This document shows positions 1 through 6,694 of a DNA stretch of 13,610 bases, piece by piece (position 1 is the stretch's first letter; each line of letters opens with the position of its first letter). The stretch comes from CAZWVR01 sp964637235. Its GTDB lineage: Bacteria > Bacteroidota > Bacteroidia > Bacteroidales > S143-33. The translations under genes were made by a program, and so were the position numbers. The stretch covers positions 1 to 13,610 of the forward strand of contig CAZWVR010000070.1 of the NCBI GenBank assembly GCA_964637235.1. Reading direction: 5' to 3'. The notes beneath the pieces are model-generated. The model made no database searches and was not told where the DNA came from. It was given only the letters and a program-made list of their open reading frames with translations.

Positions 1-363
1 TGGTCTTACGATGTATTCTTCTTCCAGTGTAGCTTCTGGATCTACTATAACACCTTTTCCGTCGGGGGAGTTTTTAAGTCTATAATGAGTGACAACAGCG
101 ACTTCTTTTGCGAATCCTTCTACGTGTTTTGCTTCTTTGGAAAAGAATGATTTTGGTATAAATATAGGGAAGTAGGCATTTTGGTGTCCTGTTTCTTTAA
201 AACGTTTATCAAGTTCGTTTTTGATATTTTCCCATATACTATAACCGTATGGTTTAATGACCATACACCCTCTTACAGGTGAAGTTTCTGCCAAATCTGC
301 TTTTACTACTAATTCGTTATACCATTGGGAATAATTTTCGGAGCGCTTAGGTAATTTAGCCAT
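1..363 (-). CDS. proS: Prolyl-tRNA synthetase, N-terminal 121 codons (partial)
   Basis: Class II aminoacyl-tRNA synthetase that charges tRNA-Pro with proline in the cytoplasm. I translated the reverse strand from the ATG at 363-361. It is open to the window edge, so only the first 121 residues are present and the catalytic motif 2/3 region and anticodon-binding domain are outside. The start (MAKLPKRSENYSQWYNELV) and the segments VRGCMVIKPYGYSIWENI, YFPIFIPKSFFSKEAKHVEG and FAKEVAVVTHYRL match the N-terminus of the shorter archaeal/eukaryote-like ProRS form that is usual in Bacteroidota. No internal stop or frameshift is seen. The gene is transcribed away from the 450-716 gene, and a possible promoter lies at 378-408. 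Family assignment is firm; nothing can be said about the missing part. Confidence 0.95.
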   Translation of the reverse strand, partial: MAKLPKRSENYSQWYNELVVKADLAETSPVRGCMVIKPYGYSIWENIKNELDKRFKETGHQNAYFPIFIPKSFFSKEAKHVEGFAKEVAVVTHYRLKNSPDGKGVIVDPEATLEEEYIVRP

Positions 364-377
364 AATTTTTTTGGCAG

Positions 378-408
378 CAAAGTTAATTTATTTATATTTA
401 ATATGAAA
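378..408 (-). promoter_or_regulatory. Candidate Bacteroidota-type promoter for proS
   Basis: Read on the minus strand, TAACTTTG (385-378) matches the Bacteroidota -7 consensus TAnnTTTG exactly. TTTC (408-405), one base off the -33 TTTG, lies 19 bases upstream. The -7 box ends only 14 bases before the proS ATG, so the leader would be about ten bases or less. The region is very AT-rich, so a chance match is possible. Confidence 0.4.
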
Positions 409-410
409 AT

Positions 411-452
411 AAAAAATAAAATAAACTTATGAAAAAATAAAATAAACTTATG
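411..452 (+). repeat. Perfect tandem duplication of a 21-bp unit ending in ATG
   Basis: Bases 411-431 and 432-452 are identical, directly adjacent 21-mers, each ending in ...AAACTTATG. The second copy supplies the start codon at 450. The first copy's ATG (429-431) is in the same frame but meets TAA after MKK, at 438-440. The duplication therefore repeats the start-codon context without extending the protein. Confidence 0.9.
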
Positions 453-716
453 GCGTTTTATAGATTTTTTTTACTGTGTCCGAGTACAATATGCACAAAA
501 TGTAAGCGGATAATAGTCGATCTTAATAAAATAGCGTATGAATTAAATTTGGATTGGGAGTTGCAAATTATTACAGATATAGATAAACAAATAAAGTTTG
601 ATACTTGGATACTTCCTTCATTGTTTATCAATGGTAATATTTGTTGTCGTGGTTATATTCCGCGTTTTCGCAGATTAAAAGAAATAATAATGGAGATTAT
701 TTTTATGGAGATTTAA
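450..716 (+). CDS. Small thioredoxin-fold protein (MTH895/Thioredoxin_3-like), 88 aa
   Basis: Small cytoplasmic redox protein with a likely thiol-disulfide exchange role; its partner is unknown. An N-terminal cysteine cluster, CPSTICTKCKR (Cys10, Cys15, Cys18), contains the CxxC pair Cys15-Cys18. It is followed by a helix (residues 19-33), a strand, ITDIDKQIKFDTW, and the cis-proline segment ILPSLFINGN (Pro56), then a glycine turn and a C-terminal helix, RFRRLKEIIMEI. This order matches the small archaeal/bacterial redox-active disulfide proteins of the MTH895 type (about 75-80 aa). An extra Cys65-Cys66 pair sits just after the cis-Pro strand. There is no signal peptide. The start is the ATG of the second 21-bp repeat copy. 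The stop overlaps the stop of the convergent metallophosphoesterase by three bases inside TTAA. Fold assignment is good; function is inferred. Confidence 0.75.
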   Translation: MAFYRFFLLCPSTICTKCKRIIVDLNKIAYELNLDWELQIITDIDKQIKFDTWILPSLFINGNICCRGYIPRFRRLKEIIMEIIFMEI

Positions 717-1948
717 TTTTTGTTATGATACTTTATTGTAAGGAGGCTTCCGTGTGGTGGTTGCCAGAATTTGATACCTTTTGGTATAGTATATCTATTG
801 TTATATTTTAATCCGGTTATATTTTCGGCATTTTCGTATAATACAGTTCTTATTTGGATTTGCTTTTTATCGATAAATAACCATTTAAATTGATTTATAG
901 CAGCAGCATCTCGTGTCCAAGGTTTAATGTCATCTACTTGGCGGAGTGGTGCGCCCCAAGTACCTTCTCCGATATATACAGTTCCGTTTTTGTCGTCTCT
1001 AAGGAAGCTTTGGTATTTAGCGGGTGCGGTAGTATCTGGTTTTATTGGGTATGTCCATTTACAGACGTGTGTATCGCCTTCCAGTACTAACTGTACACCA
1101 TAGTTATATATGGGATAAGCCCAATATCGGATTTGTGCTATTCCTTCTTTTTTTTCTGAATAATGGGGTCTCATTGGTTTATGATATGCTACTATTTTCC
1201 AGTGGGCATTTGATTTTTTTAGTTCGTTAATAAACCATTGAGTTTGTGCTCCTGGGATTTTTTCTTGTGTATTTAGTGCGAAAATTTGTAGAAAGTTATT
1301 GCCTATTTTTATGTCGTAATATGCGTTGTGTTTTACTTGGAATATTTTTTCAATATCTTTACTTTGTTCGTGGTTTCCTTGTACTATGACAAGGGGGATA
1401 ATATGTCCGCTATCAGCGATAGTTAGTTGCCAGTCGTCAAGCCATTTTTTCCATTCCTTAGCAGAGCTTGTTGTAGTAAAATCTCCGTCAAATATTACGA
1501 AATCTGGTTGTAGTTTTGCCACGGCGATGTTAGCTTTTCTTCTGATTTTTCTGTGTGTTCTGGAATCTCCTCCGGCTATTATAGAAATTCTTTCGGGATT
1601 TAGAGGCATAGTTTTAAACCAGTAAATAGGGCTTTTGTAGTTATTATTCTGTATTTGGAAATAGTATTTTGTATCTGGGGTTAGGTTTTTTAATTTTACG
1701 AAATAATGATACATTCCTTTATATTTATAGGAAGTATCTGCCAGTTTGACATTTCTGAGGCAATTATTTTTGTGGTAGTTTTTTTCTGTATCAAAATATA
1801 TTGCGTAATTTAGATTTTTTTTACCTACCCATTGGATGTCAATGTTGTATGATGGATTATCTAAATAGACTGCTCTAATTTTTTCAACTTGTGAGCAGGC
1901 GGTTAATGGGAGCAAAAATAGGAGTAATATTAAACTTTTTATATTCAT
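713..1948 (-). CDS. Lipoprotein metallophosphoesterase with N-terminal Fn3/purple-acid-phosphatase-like domain
   Basis: Exported lipoprotein, 411 aa, with a signal peptide and lipobox LTAC (Cys18). Residues about 22-113 look like the fibronectin-III-like domain of purple acid phosphatases, ending in a typical LTPDTKYYFQIQ ... WFKTMP segment. The calcineurin-like phosphoesterase domain follows, with GGDSR (Asp128), FDGDFTT (Asp154, Asp156), GNHE (191-194), AYHKP (His256) and GDTH (291-294). These match the usual dinuclear-metal motifs in order, except that the last, normally GHxH, has Asp292 for the first His. It probably hydrolyses a phosphoester at the cell envelope; the substrate is not evident. 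The gene lies just downstream of tRNA-Ser on the same strand, with its own candidate promoter at 1975-2005. The domain call is firm, but activity is uncertain because of the changed metal motif. Confidence 0.85.
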   Translation of the reverse strand: MNIKSLILLLFLLPLTACSQVEKIRAVYLDNPSYNIDIQWVGKKNLNYAIYFDTEKNYHKNNCLRNVKLADTSYKYKGMYHYFVKLKNLTPDTKYYFQIQNNNYKSPIYWFKTMPLNPERISIIAGGDSRTHRKIRRKANIAVAKLQPDFVIFDGDFTTTSSAKEWKKWLDDWQLTIADSGHIIPLVIVQGNHEQSKDIEKIFQVKHNAYYDIKIGNNFLQIFALNTQEKIPGAQTQWFINELKKSNAHWKIVAYHKPMRPHYSEKKEGIAQIRYWAYPIYNYGVQLVLEGDTHVCKWTYPIKPDTTAPAKYQSFLRDDKNGTVYIGEGTWGAPLRQVDDIKPWTRDAAAINQFKWLFIDKKQIQIRTVLYENAENITGLKYNNRYTIPKGIKFWQPPHGSLLTIKYHNKN

Positions 1949-1974
1949 TTGTTAGGGGTTTTGTTCAATATGTG

Positions 1975-2005
1975 CAAAGATAAATTTATTTTGTTAGGAA
2001 AGAAA
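1975..2005 (-). promoter_or_regulatory. Candidate promoter for the metallophosphoesterase
   Basis: On the minus strand TATCTTTG (1982-1975) is an exact TAnnTTTG -7 box. A TTTC (2005-2002), one base off the -33 TTTG, lies 19 bases upstream. This leaves a leader of about 20 bases before the ATG at 1948. The -33 position overlaps the T-run that follows the tRNA-Ser gene, so tRNA termination and this promoter would share bases. Confidence 0.5.
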
Positions 2006-2009
2006 AAAG

Positions 2010-2096
2010 CGGAGAGGGAGGGATTCGAACCCCCGGTACCCTTACGGGTACAACGGTTTTCAAGACCGCCGCTTTAGACCACTCAGCCACCTCTCC
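2010..2096 (-). tRNA. tRNA-Ser (anticodon TGA)
   Basis: The reverse strand folds as a class II tRNA of 87 nt. It has an acceptor stem GGAGAGG/CCTCTCC with discriminator G (base 2010), a D arm with GCTGAGTGGTCTAAAGC, and an anticodon loop CTTGAAA with TGA at 2062-2060. The long variable arm is a perfect GTACCC/GGGTAC hairpin and the T loop is TTCGAAT. The long variable arm and the UGA anticodon identify serine (UCN codons). The 3' CCA is not encoded. A T6 run (2008-2003 on the template) follows within two bases and may act as the transcription end. A strong promoter lies immediately upstream. Confidence 0.97.
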
Positions 2097-2108
2097 ATTA
2101 AGCTGGGG

Positions 2109-2140
2109 CAAAAGTATAAAAAATTACTGAAATTTGCAAA
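2109..2140 (-). promoter_or_regulatory. Bacteroidota-type promoter of tRNA-Ser
   Basis: On the minus strand TTTG (2140-2137) and TACTTTTG (2116-2109) are exact matches to the -33 TTTG and -7 TAnnTTTG elements recognised by the primary sigma factor of Bacteroides-type bacteria, with a 20-base spacer. The -7 box ends 12 bases before the tRNA 5' end, leaving a short leader for RNase P to remove. This is the best promoter match in the window and the best single clue to phylum. Confidence 0.78.
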
Positions 2141-2350
2141 ATTTTTTTGTATAAAATAGCATTTTTTAGTTATTCATTTCTGAAAGAAAAAATTGTAGTT
2201 ATGAGGGTTTTGTGTTTTATAATTTGCTTATTTTCAGTATTTTATGTTTAAAGATAACAGTTTATTAAATACGTTTAAAATCTAAATTCTATTTATGGCA
2301 GTATTTTTCATTTTAGGTTATTATTTTGATTTAGCCATATGTTATTATAT

Positions 2351-3823
2351 TCAGCCACTATAATTAGGGGCTTCTCTGATAATTGTAACGTCGTGGGGAT
2401 GGCTTTCTCTTATTCCTGCATTAGTAATACGGACGAATTTAGCTTTTTTTAGGGTTTTTATATCAGGAGCACCTACATATCCCATTCCAGCTTTTAGACC
2501 TCCGATAAGTTGGTAAAATACTTCATTAAGAGAGCCTTTGTAAGGAACACGAGATACAATTCCTTCTGGGACAAGTTTTTTTATATCTTCCTCCACGTCT
2601 TGGAAATATCTATCTTTTGAGCCTTGTTGCATAGCTTCCAGTGAGCCCATACCACGATAAACTTTAAATTTTCTTCCTTGATATATAAGTGTTTCGCCTG
2701 GGGCTTCTTCTACACCTGCGAATAGTGAACCTATCATTACAGTATCGGCGCCTGCGGCAATTGCTTTTACAATATCTCCGGAGTATCTTATACCACCATC
2801 TGCAATTATAGGGATATCGTATTTTATTAGGCTTTCTGCTACGTTATATATGGCGGTTATTTGTGGTATTCCCACTCCTGCGATTATTCTTGTTGTACAT
2901 ATAGAGCCTGGTCCTATTCCTACTTTTACGGCATCTGCTCCTGCTTCTGCAAGTGCCAGTGCTCCTTCTTTTGTAGCGACATTTCCTGCTACTATTTCTA
3001 CTTTATTTTTGAAATGTTGTTTTAATTTTTTTAGGGTTTCAATGACACCTTTGCTATGTCCGTGTGCACTATCTATTACTAAAATATTTGCTCCGGCTTC
3101 TATAAGCGCTTCGGAACGTTCCATAACATCTGCTGAAACTCCGATAGCTGCTGCAACTAAGAGTTGACCTTTGCTGTCTTTACTTGCAAAAGGTCTATCC
3201 TTGGCTTTTGTGATGTCTTTGTATGTAATTAAGCCTATTAGTTTACCGTTTTGGTCAATTACTGGGAGTTTTTCTATTTTGTATTTTTGGAGTATTTCTG
3301 CGGCAGTTTCAAGGTCAATATTTTGTTTGGTGGTTATTAAGTTTTCTTTTGTCATAACTTCTTTAATGGGGCGTTGAAGTTTTTTTTCGAAGCGTAAATC
3401 TCTATTTGTGACTATGCCTACCAGTTTATAGTTTTCGTCAACGACAGGGATACCGCCTATTTTATATTCTCTCATCATATTAAGTGCTTGTTCAACAGTA
3501 TTTTCCGGATTTATTACGACAGGATCTATTATCATACCGTTTTCAGCACGTTTAACGCGTTTTACTTCACGAGCTTGTTTTTCTATTGTCATATTTTTAT
3601 GTATAACGCCCAAGCCTCCTTCTCTTGCCATAGCTATTGCCATAGCACTTTCTGTGACGGTATCCATTGCTGCGGATATCAATGGCATTTTAAGTTTAAT
3701 ATTTCTACTGAATTTTGTTTCGGTTGATACGTCTTTGGGCAGTACTTCAGAATAGGACGGAATAAGAAGAACATCATCAAATGTTAGTGCCAGTTCTGTA
3801 ATTTTGTTATTTACGAATGACAT
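2351..3823 (-). CDS. guaB: Inosine-5'-monophosphate dehydrogenase
   Basis: Oxidises IMP to XMP with NAD+, the committed step of GMP synthesis, in the cytoplasm. The 490 aa length is normal. The (beta/alpha)8 barrel begins with LTFDDVLLIPSYSEVLP and MPLISAAMDTVTESAMA. It is interrupted by a tandem CBS pair (about residues 97-205; GGIPVVDENYKLVGIVTNRD and KLPVIDQNGKLIGLITYKD). The catalytic loop GIGPGSICTTR (302-312) holds Cys309. Also present are ADGGIRYSGDI (341-351), the YRGMGSLEAM phosphate site (389-398) and the mobile flap EGIVSRVPYKG (420-430) with its catalytic Arg425. It is the last gene of a tightly spaced cluster, three bases after the MBL hydrolase stop, so it is probably translated from a shared mRNA. 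The CBS pair suggests nucleotide control of the enzyme. No clear terminator follows. Confidence 0.98.
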   Translation of the reverse strand: MSFVNNKITELALTFDDVLLIPSYSEVLPKDVSTETKFSRNIKLKMPLISAAMDTVTESAMAIAMAREGGLGVIHKNMTIEKQAREVKRVKRAENGMIIDPVVINPENTVEQALNMMREYKIGGIPVVDENYKLVGIVTNRDLRFEKKLQRPIKEVMTKENLITTKQNIDLETAAEILQKYKIEKLPVIDQNGKLIGLITYKDITKAKDRPFASKDSKGQLLVAAAIGVSADVMERSEALIEAGANILVIDSAHGHSKGVIETLKKLKQHFKNKVEIVAGNVATKEGALALAEAGADAVKVGIGPGSICTTRIIAGVGIPQITAIYNVAESLIKYDIPIIADGGIRYSGDIVKAIAAGADTVMIGSLFAGVEEAPGETLIYQGRKFKVYRGMGSLEAMQQGSKDRYFQDVEEDIKKLVPEGIVSRVPYKGSLNEVFYQLIGGLKAGMGYVGAPDIKTLKKAKFVRITNAGIRESHPHDVTIIREAPNYSG

Positions 3824-3826
3824 TTT

Positions 3827-4492
3827 TTATTTTTTACCGAGTTTATCCAAAATTATAGTTTGTACACCTTGTTTTTGGAGTAGTTCAGAGAATTTTTTTG
3901 CGTCATCCTCTGTGCCTTCATACATACCGTAATGAACAGGGATAGCCAACGATGCTTTGGTATCCAGAACTGCCTCTACTGCTTCTTGAACGCTATTCAT
4001 TGTATAAACTTGCCCCAATGTCATAAAAACAATATCAGCATTGATGTTTTTCATTTCAGGAATTCGTTCTGTATCACCTGCGATATAGATTCGTTTATTG
4101 TCAATGGTGAGTACATATCCATTCCATTTATTTTCTTTGGGGTGATATTGAGTTTTGACAATGTTATACATTGGCACAGTTTCAAATTTGAGGTTTTTGA
4201 ATGTGAATTCCATTTGTGGTTCTACTTTAACAAGGTTTTTGTATCCCTTATTTTTTAGTTTTTCGTATGCGTCTGAGGGTGCATATATATAGGTATTTTC
4301 TCTGACAACTTTTTGTAGGTCATCAAAAGATAGATGATCAAAATGGGAGTGGGTTATTAGTACTAAATCTGCTTTTTGATTATAATTTTCCGGGAGGTTG
4401 AATGGATCAATGAAAACTGTTAACCCATTTACGTTGATTTGTAGAGAGTATTGACCGAACCATTTGATATTTTGCATTACGAAGTTTTTCAT
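3827..4492 (-). CDS. MBL-fold metal-dependent hydrolase (UPF0173/UlaG-like)
   Basis: Cytoplasmic metallo-beta-lactamase-fold hydrolase, 221 aa, with no signal peptide. It opens with IKWFGQYSLQI and FIDPF, typical of the UPF0173/UlaG-like branch. The metal-binding motif THSHFDHLS gives His48, His50, Asp52 and His53. IAGDTERIPEM supplies Asp140, and IPVHYGMYEGT supplies the last His187. All expected metal ligands are therefore present and the enzyme should be active. Substrates in this branch are largely unknown; UlaG itself is an ascorbate-6-phosphate lactonase, but nothing here indicates ascorbate use. The start is taken at MKNF; Met6 (MQNIKWFG) is a possible alternative. It lies 22 bases after the PRMT-like gene and three bases before guaB, in one cluster. 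Confidence 0.85.
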   Translation of the reverse strand: MKNFVMQNIKWFGQYSLQINVNGLTVFIDPFNLPENYNQKADLVLITHSHFDHLSFDDLQKVVRENTYIYAPSDAYEKLKNKGYKNLVKVEPQMEFTFKNLKFETVPMYNIVKTQYHPKENKWNGYVLTIDNKRIYIAGDTERIPEMKNINADIVFMTLGQVYTMNSVQEAVEAVLDTKASLAIPVHYGMYEGTEDDAKKFSELLQKQGVQTIILDKLGKK

Positions 4493-4514
4493 AGTTTATA
4501 TATTTTTTGTTTTG

Positions 4515-5324
4515 TTATTCAACCCAAGAGAATATTACTTCTGGGGCACGATCTGATTTTTCAAATTCTATTTTAAATTTATTTCCATATCTGTAAGTCC
4601 ATACATAGCTCCAATTGCTACATATTCCAGCGGTGCAAAGATTTTCTCCGTGATATGTTATTTGCAGTCCGAAATATAGCAAATTTCCTTTCAGATGAGA
4701 TATATCTACTATTTTAGATTTTTGGAATGGGGTATGTACATCAAAATTTAAGACTTCAAATGATAAGGGTATATCTTCTTCACTAAATAATCCGCTGATG
4801 AGTATGTCTTTAAGTGCTGGCAGGAAATCTTTATTTACAATTTCATCTTCAAATTCATCAATATTTGTAATACCTCCCATAAGTTTTGCGCCGTCTGGGA
4901 GGAAAATATCAGGTTTCCATTTGAGGTTTTCAATTATGTATAGATCTTCGTCGTATAGCATTTGTCCGAAGAAGTCATATACAAGGACTGATACTTTTTC
5001 TTCTGGGATAAATTCAAGGGCGTCTTGGTTTAGGACTATTATTTGAGGATATTTTGCTAATCTTTTTTGAGCCATAGCAAATAGATAGGGATTTTTTTCT
5101 ATTGCATATACTTTTTTTGCTCCGAGTTGAGCCATTTTTTCAGCCATAAGTCCTAAGCCAGCGCCCAGTTCCACGCATACTTTATCTTTTATGAACCATT
5201 TATTATCTTCAAGCATCGCATAATATGCATGTGTGCGGTTGTAGTCGTCGTAAATGCTTATAAAGGTTAGCAAGTCATCAATTTCATTAAATTTTTTTTC
5301 TGGTAATTTATTGATTATGTCCAT
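4515..5324 (-). CDS. SAM-dependent methyltransferase resembling protein arginine methyltransferases
   Basis: Cytoplasmic class I methyltransferase, 269 aa. The SAM-binding motif I is VELGAGLG (51-58), with the acidic strand-2 end AIEKNP (Glu76) and Asp101 (LNQDALEF). The segment before motif I, THAYYAMLEDNKWFIKDK, resembles the PRMT HxxMLxD region. After strand 4, YDFFGQMLYDED places Asp117 and Glu126 nine residues apart, the spacing of the two glutamates in the PRMT double-E loop (SEWMGYxLxxE). FLPDGAKL matches the PRMT 'hP...a.l' strand. A C-terminal beta-rich half (about 185-269) contains SNW (236-238), where PRMTs have THW. The enzyme may methylate a protein guanidino or other nitrogen, but the Glu-to-Asp and His-to-Asn differences leave this open. 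It lies two bases after the mutase gene. The methyltransferase call is firm; the PRMT relationship is inferred. Confidence 0.82.
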   Translation of the reverse strand: MDIINKLPEKKFNEIDDLLTFISIYDDYNRTHAYYAMLEDNKWFIKDKVCVELGAGLGLMAEKMAQLGAKKVYAIEKNPYLFAMAQKRLAKYPQIIVLNQDALEFIPEEKVSVLVYDFFGQMLYDEDLYIIENLKWKPDIFLPDGAKLMGGITNIDEFEDEIVNKDFLPALKDILISGLFSEEDIPLSFEVLNFDVHTPFQKSKIVDISHLKGNLLYFGLQITYHGENLCTAGICSNWSYVWTYRYGNKFKIEFEKSDRAPEVIFSWVE

Positions 5325-5326
5325 AT

Positions 5327-6679
5327 TTATTCATTTTGAAATGGTTCAAGGATTTTTTTGATTTCGTCAACTTTTTGCCAGAGTAAGGTTTCATCTTTTG
5401 CTTCTACAAGTAGGCGTAAATATGGTTCTGTATTAGAAGGACGGATATTAAACCACCATAGTGGGTATTCTAATCTATATCCGTCAAAATCGTAGATTTT
5501 TTGCGGTTTTTCCCTTGTAATAAAGTGATTTACAACAGTTTGAATAGCTTTTTGTTTTTCTTGGATTTTGAAATTTATTTCTCCTGAATTGTGATATTTT
5601 TTTATTTTGCTTATAATCTGAGAGAAAGATATACCTTTGTTTTTAAGATTAGAGAGAATACGCAATACTAAGATAGTTGCGAGCAAAGCAGAGTCTGAGT
5701 AAAAGAAGTCTTTAAAATAGTAATGACCAGCGAGTTCACCGCCGTATAGTCCGTTTATTTCGCGTAATTTAAGAGCAGCATAAGCTCGTCCCACCCGCCA
5801 AATATGAACTTCTGCGCCAAATTGTTGGAGATATTCTGCCACAGATTTTGAAGTTCTTATATCTTGAAGTACTTTTTTATTAGTTTCTTTGCGTTCCTCG
5901 TAAAAATAGTGTCCTAATAGGGCAATAATTAGGTCAGGCGGCACAAATTCAGCATTTTCGTCTACGAACATTACTCTATCAGCATCACCGTCAAAGATAA
6001 TGCCTATATCCAGTTTATGTTTTTTCACTAAGTTTTCTAAGTCTTTTCTATTTTCTGGCAACAGGGGGTTAGCTTCGTGATTAGGGAATGTTCCGTCCAT
6101 TTCGTCGTATAGGTAGTATGGGCTGTTGCCGAATATATCTTTGACCAAAAGTGCTGCCATACCATTTGAGCAATCTATACCTATTTTAAAATCTTGAAAG
6201 TCTGTGATATATTGTTTTAGGAATTTAAGATAATCCTGTTTTACGTCAAAATTAATAATTTGTCCTTTTTGTTTAAGTGGGGTTATAGGCTCAGAGAGTA
6301 TCATATTTTCGAGTTGTTTAAGACCGCTATCATAACCCACAGGTAATGCATTAGTTCGTGATATTTTCAGTCCGTTGTATTCTTTGGGGTTATGCGAAGC
6401 CGTTATTTGAACAGAGGCGTCGAATTTGTAATTTGCAGTTGCAAAATATACCATTGGAGTTGTTGCAAAACCGATGTAGTACACATCAGCCCCTGCGTCG
6501 GTAATACCTTTTGATAGGTATTGAAAAATTTCCTCTGAGGAGGTTCTGGCATCGCGACCTACGAGTATTTTATTAGTTTTCAGTAGCTTAGGCAAAAAGA
6601 AGCCTATTTTATATACATCGTCTTTGTTGAAGTCGCGATTATAAATACCTCTGATGTCGTAAGCGTGAAATGCTTTCAT
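5327..6679 (-). CDS. manB: Phosphomannomutase/phosphoglucomutase
   Basis: Alpha-D-phosphohexomutase of the bacterial PMM/PGM (ManB/AlgC-like) class. It interconverts hexose 6- and 1-phosphates to feed GDP-mannose or UDP-glucose synthesis for surface glycans. The 450 aa length is normal. It starts with HAYDIRGIYN. The phosphoserine loop is TASHNPKEYNGLKI (Ser95). The metal site is FDGDADRVMFVD (Asp230, Asp232, Asp234). The sugar-specificity loop is GGELAGHYYF (Glu315), the GE[ML]SGH-type motif of this class. The C-terminal phosphate-binding loop is RPSNTEPYLRL (413-423). All catalytic motifs are intact. It is first in a cluster with the PRMT-like gene (2-base gap), the MBL hydrolase and guaB. 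Its upstream side is the GC-rich element. Sugar preference (mannose or glucose) cannot be read from the sequence. Confidence 0.93.
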   Translation of the reverse strand: MKAFHAYDIRGIYNRDFNKDDVYKIGFFLPKLLKTNKILVGRDARTSSEEIFQYLSKGITDAGADVYYIGFATTPMVYFATANYKFDASVQITASHNPKEYNGLKISRTNALPVGYDSGLKQLENMILSEPITPLKQKGQIINFDVKQDYLKFLKQYITDFQDFKIGIDCSNGMAALLVKDIFGNSPYYLYDEMDGTFPNHEANPLLPENRKDLENLVKKHKLDIGIIFDGDADRVMFVDENAEFVPPDLIIALLGHYFYEERKETNKKVLQDIRTSKSVAEYLQQFGAEVHIWRVGRAYAALKLREINGLYGGELAGHYYFKDFFYSDSALLATILVLRILSNLKNKGISFSQIISKIKKYHNSGEINFKIQEKQKAIQTVVNHFITREKPQKIYDFDGYRLEYPLWWFNIRPSNTEPYLRLLVEAKDETLLWQKVDEIKKILEPFQNE

Positions 6680-6694
6680 TTTTGTATATTTTTT

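Noticed and set aside
1326..1625. 99-aa plus-strand frame antisense to the metallophosphoesterase.
   Set aside because: It lies entirely over conserved phosphoesterase motifs (GGDSR to GNHE) on the other strand and has no recognisable features.
2294..2339. Inverted repeat TATGGC/GCCATA downstream of guaB as a possible terminator.
   Set aside because: The arms are only 6 bp with a loop over 30 bases of A/T, and no T-run follows on the minus strand.
2850..3167. 105-aa plus-strand frame, rich in Ala/Ser/Pro, inside guaB.
   Set aside because: It is antisense to conserved IMP dehydrogenase barrel sequence and mirrors its codon pattern; no independent start context.
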